Below are positions 1 to 4,101 of a stretch of 5,917 bases of DNA, one piece after another. The stretch is taken from NCBI GenBank assembly GCA_024232355.1, contig JAAEPW010001311.1, forward strand, positions 1-5,917. Reading direction: 5' to 3'. Under the pieces are notes generated by a model, which saw only the letters and a program-made list of their open reading frames with translations, searched no databases and was not told where the DNA came from. The DNA is from Chloroflexota bacterium. GTDB lineage: Bacteria; Chloroflexota; Anaerolineae; B4-G1. Within the stretch, counting starts at the first letter, position 1, and every line of letters starts with the position of its first letter. Both the position numbers and the translations under genes were made by a program.

Positions 1-1
1 G

Positions 2-172
2 TTTGTTGCCTGGGGCATTGCCTGCCTCTGGCAACTGAGTCAGTGGGGGATTCCCTACCCGGACTATGAAGGACTGCAAGCCTGGCTCACGCGCAAGAAC
101 CAGGCCGAGCAACTCATCGCCAGGAAACACACCAAGACCGGCGACGAGGTCATTCAACATCTTATGTTTTAG
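2..172 (+). CDS. C-terminal 56 residues of an unrecognised protein (5' partial)
   Basis: Reading from base 2, the frame stays open to a TAG at 170-172 and gives 56 residues. The start lies outside the window. The visible part begins with a Trp-rich stretch (FVAWGIACLWQLSQW), continues with PYPDYEGLQAWL, and ends in a charged tail ending HLMF. I see no catalytic motif and do not recognise the family. The other two forward frames are interrupted here, and the stop is followed after 14 bases by the next gene, which has a ribosome binding site. This supports a real gene end in the same transcription unit. Confidence 0.6.
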   Translation, partial: FVAWGIACLWQLSQWGIPYPDYEGLQAWLTRKNQAEQLIARKHTKTGDEVIQHLMF

Positions 173-179
173 AGAAGGA
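173..179 (+). promoter_or_regulatory. Ribosome binding site for the gene at 187
   Basis: AGAAGGA lies 7 bases before the ATG at 187 and immediately after the stop codon of the upstream gene. It fixes the start of the 90-residue protein. Confidence 0.6.
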
Positions 180-186
180 AATAAGA

Positions 187-459
187 ATGAGTAAACAACT
201 AACACAATTAACAAAGGGAATTATGCAAGAGCTTCGAGCTATCGCGGAGCGGTATGAAAGCAGGATGGAACAGGGGGATGAGGATTGTCCATACTGCAAT
301 GCTTGTGCTGAGGGTTGCGAACCAGTGGTATCTTACCAAATTACACCCAACACTGCTGTTTCGATGAATATCGGACCATTCAACGCTACAGACTGGCGAG
401 AGCTTGTACAATGCCAAGCCTGTCACGAGTTCTTCTGGCGAGAAAACAACAACTACTAG
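187..459 (+). CDS. Small zinc-ribbon-like protein, function unknown
   Basis: The product has 90 residues. The N-terminal third (about 1-30) is a polar, probably helical segment (TKGIMQELRAIAERYESRM). It is followed by a Cys cluster at C34, C37, C40 and C44, and a second knuckle C76-x-x-C79 followed by H80. The CPYC...CQAC pairing over about 40 residues is the layout of a zinc ribbon, so C34/C37/C76/C79 probably bind one Zn(II). No catalytic residues are visible. It may bind nucleic acid or protein, but no specific role can be assigned. The start has a good Shine-Dalgarno. It sits between two genes on the same strand, 17 bases before the next start codon, so co-transcription is likely. Its first 40 bases are more AT-rich than the surroundings. 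Confidence 0.7.
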   Translation: MSKQLTQLTKGIMQELRAIAERYESRMEQGDEDCPYCNACAEGCEPVVSYQITPNTAVSMNIGPFNATDWRELVQCQACHEFFWRENNNY

Positions 460-464
460 TTATC

Positions 465-473
465 AAGGAGGAA
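465..473 (+). promoter_or_regulatory. Strong ribosome binding site that decides the start at 477
   Basis: AAGGAGGAA ends 3 bases before the ATG at 477. The reading frame is open further upstream (an ATG exists at 315), but that part overlaps the 187-459 gene and has no ribosome binding site. Position 477 is therefore the supported start. Confidence 0.75.
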
Positions 474-476
474 ACA

Positions 477-899
477 ATGCTGGAGATACACGGAACGAGA
501 AAAGGGAACGTTATGCTCATCGCGCAGATGGGCGACGATCATTTGTGCAATATGATCAGCCTGGTCATCCGCAAGGCCAGGGAAGTCAAAGCGATGGCTG
601 ATCGGGCCGCCGGATTCGATGCCTATCAGCAGCGGCTGTACAATGTAAAGCAAGTCACCCAAGAGGATGCGGCCGAGGCGACCCGGATGGCACTCCAAAA
701 GCTGTACCCCTATCTCGCGGAGGCTTACCTCCGGGGGCTGGAAGGTCCACGCCTGGAACTGGTTGACTTTCTCGGTCGAGAAGAAGCACTGACCAGCGAC
801 ATCCCCTTGCTCAATGCGCCAGAGGATGATTGGTGCACCTACGAGGACATGGACAGGATGCCCATCAACGGCGAAGAAGCCCGCGAAATGGCTTGGTGA
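477..899 (+). CDS. Small phage-like protein with an M-x-D-x-H-L-x-N-x-I core
   Basis: From the ATG at 477 the product has 140 residues. Near the N-terminus (about 4-30) a short basic segment, HGTRKGNVMLIAQM, leads into M-G-D-D-H-L-C-N-M-I. From memory this resembles small phage proteins with a core like 'DGxxIxIxDMxDxHLxNTIxxL', whose function I do not know. The middle (about 30-95) is helical and charged. The C-terminus is acidic, with a D-D-W-C-T-Y-E-D-M-D stretch. There is no signal peptide or membrane segment. The next gene begins 3 bases after its stop, so the two are probably translationally coupled. An alternative internal start at 513 would remove the first 12 residues but lacks a comparable Shine-Dalgarno. 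Confidence 0.7.
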   Translation: MLEIHGTRKGNVMLIAQMGDDHLCNMISLVIRKAREVKAMADRAAGFDAYQQRLYNVKQVTQEDAAEATRMALQKLYPYLAEAYLRGLEGPRLELVDFLGREEALTSDIPLLNAPEDDWCTYEDMDRMPINGEEAREMAW

Positions 900-902
900 A
901 CT

Positions 903-1568
903 ATGATTTTCGAGCAAATGATTGACCTTGAGAATAACGGCTTCTTTTCTGCCACCTGGCTAGTGCAAAACAGAGACCGGGTATGGGGCCTGTGGCCCGA
1001 CGTGGAGGGGAACCGAAGCTATGACGACGGTGAGGAATTCGTCGTGTGGATCGGCAACGCTTACCACACCAAGGACTTTTTGTACCAGGCAATGCTGGCA
1101 GCCATTGCCCGGTACCGGGTTGAGTGGTATCACCTGCTCATTGAACCCAACGATGGAAGCGAAACCGCGATCCAGGTCCAGTACAAAGATACTCCAATAA
1201 CAGTCACCGGCGAAGGTGCTCGTTTGGTTGGCCTAAAGTGTGGCGCTGACCAGGGCAACTTTGCCGTCATCTGGTCACCAGGAGTGTCGTTCACCAAGAT
1301 GCACTTGGCGCTGATCGGGGGCGAGGACTTGGTCGAGCAGTGGGCTAACGATCACGAAAAGTTTGGGCCTTACAGCAAGGGGATTCCCGGTGAGTACTGG
1401 TACAGCGACTATGAGTTGTACCGTAACTTGGGCGACCACCCATCCTGGACGTTCAGAATACCAGGATGCCAGGGCGATCATCCTAGATGCTGTGGTGAAT
1501 TAGGTGAATGCAAATGTGGCCGGCATTTTTGTGGGAATGGATACTGCAAGGAGTGCAACGATGGCTAG
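903..1568 (+). CDS. 221-residue protein with a C-terminal eight-cysteine zinc-binding module
   Basis: The body (about 1-185) is a mixed alpha/beta, Trp- and Tyr-rich soluble domain that I do not recognise. It includes DRVWGLWPDVEGNRS and two acidic/aromatic patches. The last 33 residues are different, with cysteines at 189, 196, 197, 203, 205, 210, 215 and 218, plus H193 and H208. This C-x-C-G-R-H-F-C-x4-C-x-x-C arrangement is consistent with one or two Zn sites (treble-clef or knuckle type). The start at 903 lies 3 bases after the upstream stop, and only a weak GGTGA (895-899) precedes it. Translation probably depends on coupling to the 477 gene. An internal ATG at 918 is an alternative. No signal peptide or membrane helix is visible. 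Confidence 0.7.
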   Translation: MIFEQMIDLENNGFFSATWLVQNRDRVWGLWPDVEGNRSYDDGEEFVVWIGNAYHTKDFLYQAMLAAIARYRVEWYHLLIEPNDGSETAIQVQYKDTPITVTGEGARLVGLKCGADQGNFAVIWSPGVSFTKMHLALIGGEDLVEQWANDHEKFGPYSKGIPGEYWYSDYELYRNLGDHPSWTFRIPGCQGDHPRCCGELGECKCGRHFCGNGYCKECNDG

Positions 1569-1592
1569 CAATTACGCGGAGGAAAATGCCTA

Positions 1593-1835
1593 ATGGACAC
1601 CTGCTATTATTGCGGAGCCACCTACCACCCAATGCCGGTGTACAGTCTGCAAGACGCCCAGGGCGACATATCAGACTGGTGGACGAATCCCGACCGGGAA
1701 CGCAAACCGTTACACATCCACGTCTGCCACTTGCGTATTTCCGAAGATGGAGAAGTCGAATCGCACGATGAGTGCAAAGGCCGGGCTACGTCTGACGGTT
1801 ACGTATACAGCCCCAACCTGACCCCGACGAGGTGA
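1593..1835 (+). CDS. Small zinc-binding protein, function unknown
   Basis: The product has 80 residues and opens almost immediately with a zinc knuckle, C4-Y-Y-C7-G. A second set of possible ligands follows at H41, H43, C45 and H46, with C61 after an acidic stretch. The CxxC...HxC...C spacing suggests a single zinc site holding a small fold together. The start is set by GGAGGA at 1578-1583, 9 bases before the ATG at 1593. An ATG at 1586 in another frame is only 2 bases from this site and gives no Cys pattern, so it is rejected. The gene follows the 903 gene by 24 bases and is followed by a GC-rich hairpin. Function is unknown. Confidence 0.7.
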   Translation: MDTCYYCGATYHPMPVYSLQDAQGDISDWWTNPDRERKPLHIHVCHLRISEDGEVESHDECKGRATSDGYVYSPNLTPTR

Positions 1836-1842
1836 ACACCGA

Positions 1843-1875
1843 GGGGGAAGGCGGCCAGAAAGCCGCCTCTCCCCC
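1843..1875 (+). repeat. GC-rich intercistronic hairpin before the 1891 gene
   Basis: GGGGGAAGGCGGC (1843-1855) pairs with GCCGCCTCTCCCCC (1862-1875) through a 13-pair stem with one bulged C. The loop is CAGAAA. There is no U-tract after it, so it is not a classical intrinsic terminator. It ends 7 bases before the GGAGG at 1882-1886 that serves the next gene. It could stabilise or process the transcript, or affect access to that ribosome binding site. Confidence 0.6.
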
Positions 1876-1881
1876 GCTACC

Positions 1882-1886
1882 GGAGG
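1882..1886 (+). promoter_or_regulatory. Ribosome binding site for the gene at 1891
   Basis: GGAGG lies 4 bases before the ATG at 1891 and immediately downstream of the 1843-1875 hairpin. Confidence 0.65.
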
Positions 1887-1890
1887 TACT

Positions 1891-2331
1891 ATGAGCACCC
1901 AGCAAATGGCCCTGTTCGCTATACCTGAGCCAGAGCCACCACCCGAAAAACCTGATCCCTTACAAGAACATCAGCCCCCAGCACCAGCGCCGGATGGCAT
2001 CATAGACCCCGGCCCAGTAGGGTGCAGTAGCAATCGCTGCAAGCAACGGGGGATCTACCGCGACGGTTCCACGGTGAAATGCGAAAGGCACGCTTCCTCC
2101 ATAATGAAAGCCGAGAACGGCAAAGCTCCCCACGTCCTCCACTGTCCCGACGGATTCAACCTCGTCAGAGAGGATGACCGTCCCTGGCATTATCCCCTCG
2201 GAGATTGGGAGCGGGTGCAGGTCTGCAAGTGCAAGGTCATCTTTCGCGTCGAGCAGCACTGGACGGGGGAGCCACTTCGCTGCCCTGAGTGCGTGAATGT
2301 CGCGCTCAGAGAGGTGTTGGAGAAAAAGTGA
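1891..2331 (+). CDS. Proline-rich N-terminus plus two Cys-cluster (zinc-finger-like) segments
   Basis: The product has 146 residues. Residues 10-42 are a disordered, Pro/Glu-rich linker (PEPEPPPEKPDP...), with no sign of a signal peptide. A first possible metal site uses C45, C50, C64, H67 and perhaps C85, in the context C-S-S-N-R-C-K. A second, ribbon-like site uses C112-K-C114 and C131-P-E-C134, about 17 residues apart, followed by a short C-terminal helix. This suggests a two-site zinc protein that may act in nucleic-acid or protein contacts. No enzyme motif is visible and I do not recognise the family. The gene is bracketed by GC-rich hairpins on both sides. Confidence 0.7.
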   Translation: MSTQQMALFAIPEPEPPPEKPDPLQEHQPPAPAPDGIIDPGPVGCSSNRCKQRGIYRDGSTVKCERHASSIMKAENGKAPHVLHCPDGFNLVREDDRPWHYPLGDWERVQVCKCKVIFRVEQHWTGEPLRCPECVNVALREVLEKK

Positions 2332-2337
2332 AAAGGT

Positions 2338-2366
2338 GCCCCGGTGGGTGCACCTCCCACCGGGGC
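2338..2366 (+). repeat. Perfect 11-bp intercistronic hairpin before the 2398 gene
   Basis: GCCCCGGTGGG (2338-2348) pairs perfectly with CCCACCGGGGC (2356-2366) around a 7-base loop (TGCACCT). It starts 6 bases after the stop codon of the 146-residue gene. No T-run follows, so rho-independent termination is unlikely. AGGTGC (2334-2339) can alternatively pair with GCACCT (2350-2355), giving a weaker competing fold. Likely roles are transcript stabilisation, processing or a pause site. Confidence 0.65.
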
Positions 2367-2383
2367 GATGTCCATCACAACCG

Positions 2384-2391
2384 AAAGGAGG
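2384..2391 (+). promoter_or_regulatory. Ribosome binding site that decides the start at 2398
   Basis: AAAGGAGG lies 6 bases before the ATG at 2398. An in-frame ATG at 2344 falls inside the hairpin stem and has no ribosome binding site, so the shorter 104-residue protein is preferred. Confidence 0.7.
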
Positions 2392-2397
2392 CCTCAA

Positions 2398-2712
2398 ATG
2401 GACGGTTCTATTGTAGCACCGCTATGCTACTTTTGCAACGAGCCGATCACCGGCGACGATCTGAATATGCACCACCCTGACAAAGGCAACTTCCCCGACT
2501 GGACTGAGCCAGCCCACGCCGAATGTCACCGGCGCTACCATAGCAAGGCCGGTCACTTCACAGAGTGGGGTGCTGAGTCTCCCTATGCCGGTCGCCCCGG
2601 CTACGAGATGTGCGTCGCCAGGTGGCCTGGGTTCCACCGGATGGGCGGCAAGGCCAGGGCGAGAACGGCGATGAGGGGAGCCGATGGCAGGTTCCTGCCT
2701 GCTACTACCTGA
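2398..2712 (+). CDS. HNH-nuclease-like zinc protein (possibly degenerate)
   Basis: The product has 104 residues. The first half has the pattern of small HNH proteins: C10-Y-F-C13, then N-M-H25-H26 at the first His position, then P-A-H40-A-E-C43-H44-R-R-Y-H48-S. C10/C13/C43 and a His would hold a structural zinc, while H25/H26 and H44/H48 are candidates for the metal-dependent nuclease centre. After this come G-H-F-T-E-W-G and a basic, Gly-rich tail (MGGKARARTAMRGADGRF) that could contact DNA. In HNH proteins I recall with a similar PAHxxCHxxYHS ending, an Asn precedes the PAH motif. Here that stretch reads FPDWTEPAH with no Asn, so activity is uncertain. Small HNH proteins are common in phages and mobile elements, which fits the context. 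Confidence 0.65.
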   Translation: MDGSIVAPLCYFCNEPITGDDLNMHHPDKGNFPDWTEPAHAECHRRYHSKAGHFTEWGAESPYAGRPGYEMCVARWPGFHRMGGKARARTAMRGADGRFLPATT

Positions 2713-2714
2713 TT

Positions 2715-2720
2715 GGAGGA
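2715..2720 (+). promoter_or_regulatory. Ribosome binding site for the gene at 2725
   Basis: GGAGGA ends 4 bases before the ATG at 2725. An upstream in-frame TTG at 2713 overlaps this site and is not a plausible start. A second ATG at 2731 is possible. Confidence 0.65.
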
Positions 2721-2724
2721 AACT

Positions 2725-3327
2725 ATGACTATGAAACGAGGACTTTTGTGGTTTGACGCTGATCCGAAGCGCGACTTGGCAGAAAAGATTGGGCGGGCAG
2801 TGAAGAAGTACAAGCAGAAGCACGGCGAGTCGCCCAACGTGTGCTACGTCCATCCCTCAGCGTTGAGCGACAACGACAAGTTGAAAACGGTGGACGGAGT
2901 GCGCGTGTCGTCGCGGCGCTCCGTGCTGCTCCACCACTTTTGGATAGGACGAGAAGAGAAAAGGAGCCAAATGAAACAATTCAGATTCGACTACACCGTA
3001 CCGCACAATGCATTCCCGGCATTCTGCGATGTACGCATTTACGACCGCGAAGATGTCCAGATTGTCGGCCTCACCGAAGTCACCGGTAACACCGGGATGT
3101 CGGTAACCAACGCCTTCGAGTATATCGTGGAACAACTCGTCGAGGCGCACGGTCTCGATGCTGATCGCATCACCTGGATCGAGCATTACCCGGACCGGCA
3201 TCCGATTGGACAGGAGGACAACTCTATGTTCGACGAGGGATTTTCCATCGTTACAGTCGGGTCCTCCGTCCACTGGAAGTATGCTACTCGCCAGGATGTG
3301 GAGGAACTGATCGGGGAACCATTCTAA
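2725..3327 (+). CDS. Apparent in-frame fusion of two small conserved-hypothetical proteins
   Basis: From ATG 2725 the product has 200 residues. Residues 1-80 resemble a small protein type I recall from Chloroflexota: LLWFDADP, an amphipathic basic helix (LAEKIGRAVKKYKQKHG), then PNVCYVHPSAL, a GVRVSSRRSVL strand and H-H-F-W-I-G-x-E-E. Residues 83-200 look like a separate protein starting MKQFRFDYTVPHNAFPAF, with N-T-G-M-S-V-T-N-A, TWIEHYPDR and a closing R-Q-D-V-E-E-L-I-G-E-P-F. Both halves are of unknown function. The junction carries AAAAGGAG at 2959-2966, 4 bases before an in-frame ATG at 2971. The codon before that ATG is CAA (2968-2970), one transition from the stop TAA. The simplest reading is two ancestral genes joined by loss of a stop. 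A separate 118-residue product could still be made from 2971. Confidence 0.7.
   Translation: MTMKRGLLWFDADPKRDLAEKIGRAVKKYKQKHGESPNVCYVHPSALSDNDKLKTVDGVRVSSRRSVLLHHFWIGREEKRSQMKQFRFDYTVPHNAFPAFCDVRIYDREDVQIVGLTEVTGNTGMSVTNAFEYIVEQLVEAHGLDADRITWIEHYPDRHPIGQEDNSMFDEGFSIVTVGSSVHWKYATRQDVEELIGEPF
2959..2966 (+). promoter_or_regulatory. Internal ribosome binding site inside the fused gene
   Basis: AAAAGGAG lies 4 bases before the in-frame ATG at 2971. Its strength and spacing match the other gene starts in the window. This suggests that the downstream half was, or still is, translated independently. Confidence 0.55.
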
Positions 3328-3338
3328 CACGCACCATT

Positions 3339-3369
3339 TTGCACGCTGAAAGAAAGCGGGAACTATGAT
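3339..3369 (+). promoter_or_regulatory. Possible promoter for the gene at 3403
   Basis: TTGCAC (3339-3344) and TATGAT (3364-3369) are separated by 19 bases in the gap between two genes. The -10 match is good. The -35 match is weak and the spacing is long. It lies about 30 bases before the start codon at 3403, and the -10 box lies inside a palindrome. Confidence 0.3.
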
Positions 3370-3379
3370 ATAGTCCCCG
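3357..3379 (+). repeat. Inverted repeat overlapping a possible -10 box
   Basis: CGGGAACTAT (3357-3366) and ATAGTCCCCG (3370-3379) pair over 10 positions with one A/C mismatch around a GAT loop. It could be an operator covering the TATGAT box or an RNA hairpin in the leader of the 3403 gene. It has no U-tract. Confidence 0.5.
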
Positions 3380-3402
3380 GCAACAACATTGGGAGACGAT
3401 CT

Positions 3403-3609
3403 ATGACTACTTTCACAGTAACAATGGTACGATCATCCGGCATCACGGACGCCGAATGCAAGCAACGTCTGAAACGAGCGTTCGACATCCTGCTAGACTT
3501 GGGAAAGAGAGCCGCTGCCCTGGACACGGTTGGGAGCCAGAGCCAGGACAGCGGTACACCCTTGGATCGGGGTGCGAAACAGAGTATACCACGAACGCGG
3601 GCAAGCTAA
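3403..3609 (+). CDS. 68-residue protein of unknown function
   Basis: GGGAGA (3391-3396) precedes the ATG at 3403 by 6 bases. The N-terminal part (about 1-40) has a short strand (TFTVTMV) and an amphipathic helix, AECKQRLKRAFDILLDLGKRAA. This resembles small uncharacterised proteins with a Y/F-x-x-L-L-x-L-x-K/R helix that I associate from memory with Chloroflexota accessory regions. The last 28 residues are polar and probably disordered (SQSQDSGTPLDRGAKQS). There is no Cys cluster, signal peptide or membrane segment. It is the last gene before the strong promoter at 3667 and could belong to the upstream operon or have its own promoter. Confidence 0.6.
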   Translation: MTTFTVTMVRSSGITDAECKQRLKRAFDILLDLGKRAAALDTVGSQSQDSGTPLDRGAKQSIPRTRAS

Positions 3610-3666
3610 AACTTACCGAGCATACTGCACTTTAACAACTGAATAGCACGGCCCGCAAATTGGGTA

Positions 3667-3694
3667 TTGACTTTTTCTTTTTTTCTGCTATAAT
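3667..3694 (+). promoter_or_regulatory. Strong sigma-70-type promoter with extended -10
   Basis: TTGACT (-35, 3667-3672) and TATAAT (-10, 3689-3694) are spaced 16 bases apart. The TGC before the -10 box makes it an extended -10. The spacer is very T-rich. Transcription would start near 3700-3702, at the left edge of the 3699-3714 palindrome and about 28 bases before the ribbon-helix-helix gene. It is the best promoter in the window. Confidence 0.85.
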
Positions 3695-3698
3695 GAAT

Positions 3699-3714
3699 GT
3701 GTAACACGTTACAC
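3699..3714 (+). promoter_or_regulatory. Palindromic operator candidate at the transcription start
   Basis: GTGTAAC and GTTACAC form perfect 7-base inverted arms separated by AC. The site covers the predicted transcription start, just after the -10 box and before the GGAGAG ribosome binding site. This is the expected place for a repressor to block the promoter. The adjacent gene encodes a ribbon-helix-helix protein, a family that commonly binds such short palindromes as paired dimers and autoregulates. Confidence 0.65.
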
Positions 3715-3728
3715 GGAGAGATGGGAAA

Positions 3729-3908
3729 ATGGAAGAAAAAGAACGCCGTATAATGGTCAGAGCACCAGAGAGCCTACACAAAGCTGTTAGAGTCAAAGCG
3801 GCTGAACTTGGACAGCCTGTCTCTGAAATTGTGCGTGAACTGTTGACTGGATGGGTATCAGGTGAGGTCAAATTACCCAAGACCAAGGAGAACACAAAAG
3901 AAAAATAA
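3729..3908 (+). CDS. Ribbon-helix-helix (CopG/Arc-like) DNA-binding protein
   Basis: The product has 59 residues from the ATG at 3729, with GGAGAG (3715-3720) 8 bases upstream. The architecture is classic for the family. An N-terminal basic strand (R6-R-I-M-V-R-A, alternating side chains for the DNA groove) is followed by helix A (about 13-28, PESLHKAVRVKAAELG). Then come a turn, G-Q-P, and helix B (about 31-43, VSEIVRELLTGWV). The tail is lysine-rich. Such proteins are dimers acting as small repressors in plasmid copy control, toxin-antitoxin pairs or relaxosomes. No toxin gene follows, so a stand-alone autorepressor is more likely. The palindrome in its own promoter is the natural target, and the downstream membrane operon may be co-regulated by read-through. 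An ATG at 3721 in another frame gives only 10 codons and is ignored. Confidence 0.85.
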   Translation: MEEKERRIMVRAPESLHKAVRVKAAELGQPVSEIVRELLTGWVSGEVKLPKTKENTKEK

Positions 3909-3922
3909 TCTATAAGTAACTC

Positions 3923-3957
3923 GGGCTGTGCAGGTGCTTGCAACACCTACACAGCCC
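3923..3957 (+). terminator. Hairpin after the ribbon-helix-helix gene (weak terminator candidate)
   Basis: GGGCTGTG (3923-3930) pairs with CACAGCCC (3950-3957). After one C/A mismatch, AGGTG (3932-3936) pairs with CACCT (3944-3948) around a 7-base loop. The stem is strong and begins 14 bases after the stop codon. It is followed only by TTCC, so termination may be partial. It could also act as a 3' stabiliser or as the first element of the structured leader downstream. Confidence 0.5.
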
Positions 3958-3965
3958 TTCCAAAT

Positions 3966-4074
3966 CCCGTTGAGTAGACCAACGGAACCGGCAACGCTAT
4001 TTTACCACAACTTGGTCTTTTAGCGCAACTTCCTTGGCCTACTCAGCGGGCAATGTCCGCAAGAGTAGGTTTTT
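3966..4074 (+). promoter_or_regulatory. Structured leader with alternative antiterminator and terminator folds
   Basis: The segment 3966-3982 (CCCGTTGAGTAGACCAA) can pair with 4034-4050 (TTGGCCTACTCAGCGGG) over 17 positions: 15 Watson-Crick pairs, one G-U and one A/C mismatch. The right arm of this helix is also the left arm of an intrinsic terminator (4038-4074), so the two folds exclude each other. Between the arms is an inner hairpin with CGCTA/TAGCG (3995-3999/4021-4025) and ACCA/TGGT (4004-4007/4013-4016). A local CCGTTG/CAACGG hairpin (3967-3972/3980-3985) can sequester the first arm. This is the layout of a transcription attenuator or riboswitch. I do not recognise a known class. It could alternatively be a small RNA, or a DNA-level element such as an origin. 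Confidence 0.6.
4038..4074 (+). terminator. Intrinsic terminator just upstream of the membrane operon
   Basis: CCTACTC (4038-4044) pairs with GAGTAGG (4063-4069), and inside it GCGG (4046-4049) pairs with CCGC (4057-4060) around a 7-base loop. TTTTT (4070-4074) follows directly. It is the only hairpin in the window with a proper U-tract. It ends 27 bases before the ATG at 4102. That leaves no room for a complete downstream promoter, which suggests regulated read-through. Confidence 0.7.
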
Positions 4075-4084
4075 GCATTTTCAC

Positions 4085-4091
4085 AAGGAGA
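4085..4091 (+). promoter_or_regulatory. Ribosome binding site for the gene at 4102
   Basis: AAGGAGA lies 10 bases before the ATG at 4102, slightly longer than the spacing elsewhere in the window. It starts 10 bases after the terminator U-tract. Confidence 0.6.
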
Positions 4092-4101
4092 TAGAAGACC
4101 G

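Noticed and set aside
315..476. Upstream in-frame extension of the 477 gene
   Set aside because: It overlaps the 187-459 zinc-ribbon gene, has no ribosome binding site at 315, and the AAGGAGGAA before 477 gives a far better start.
456..917. Long minus-strand open frame opposite the 477 gene
   Set aside because: It covers a forward gene with a strong ribosome binding site, has no credible start signal of its own, and its translation shows no recognisable motif.
1508..1771. Forward frame overlapping the ends of the 903 and 1593 genes
   Set aside because: It overlaps both genes, and its late ATG (1586) is only 2 bases from the Shine-Dalgarno. The 1593 frame has proper spacing and a CxxC motif.
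1960..2397. Minus-strand open frame opposite the 1891 gene
   Set aside because: It runs through both the Cys-cluster gene and the 2338-2366 hairpin. The forward frame has a clear Shine-Dalgarno and zinc-site pattern, so this is a shadow.
2857..3330. Minus-strand open frame opposite the fused gene
   Set aside because: It starts inside the end of the forward gene with no convincing ribosome binding site and shows no family resemblance.
3729..3908. Ribbon-helix-helix protein as the antitoxin of a toxin-antitoxin pair
   Set aside because: No small toxin gene follows. The next 190 bases are structured non-coding sequence and then a membrane operon.
3632..3946. Minus-strand open frame opposite the promoter and ribbon-helix-helix gene
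   Set aside because: It crosses a near-consensus promoter and a clear forward coding region, and its low-complexity start comes from the T-rich spacer.
4053..4094. 13-codon open frame inside the terminator region as a leader peptide
   Set aside because: It has no adequate ribosome binding site, lies within the hairpin, and shows no run of regulatory codons typical of attenuator peptides.
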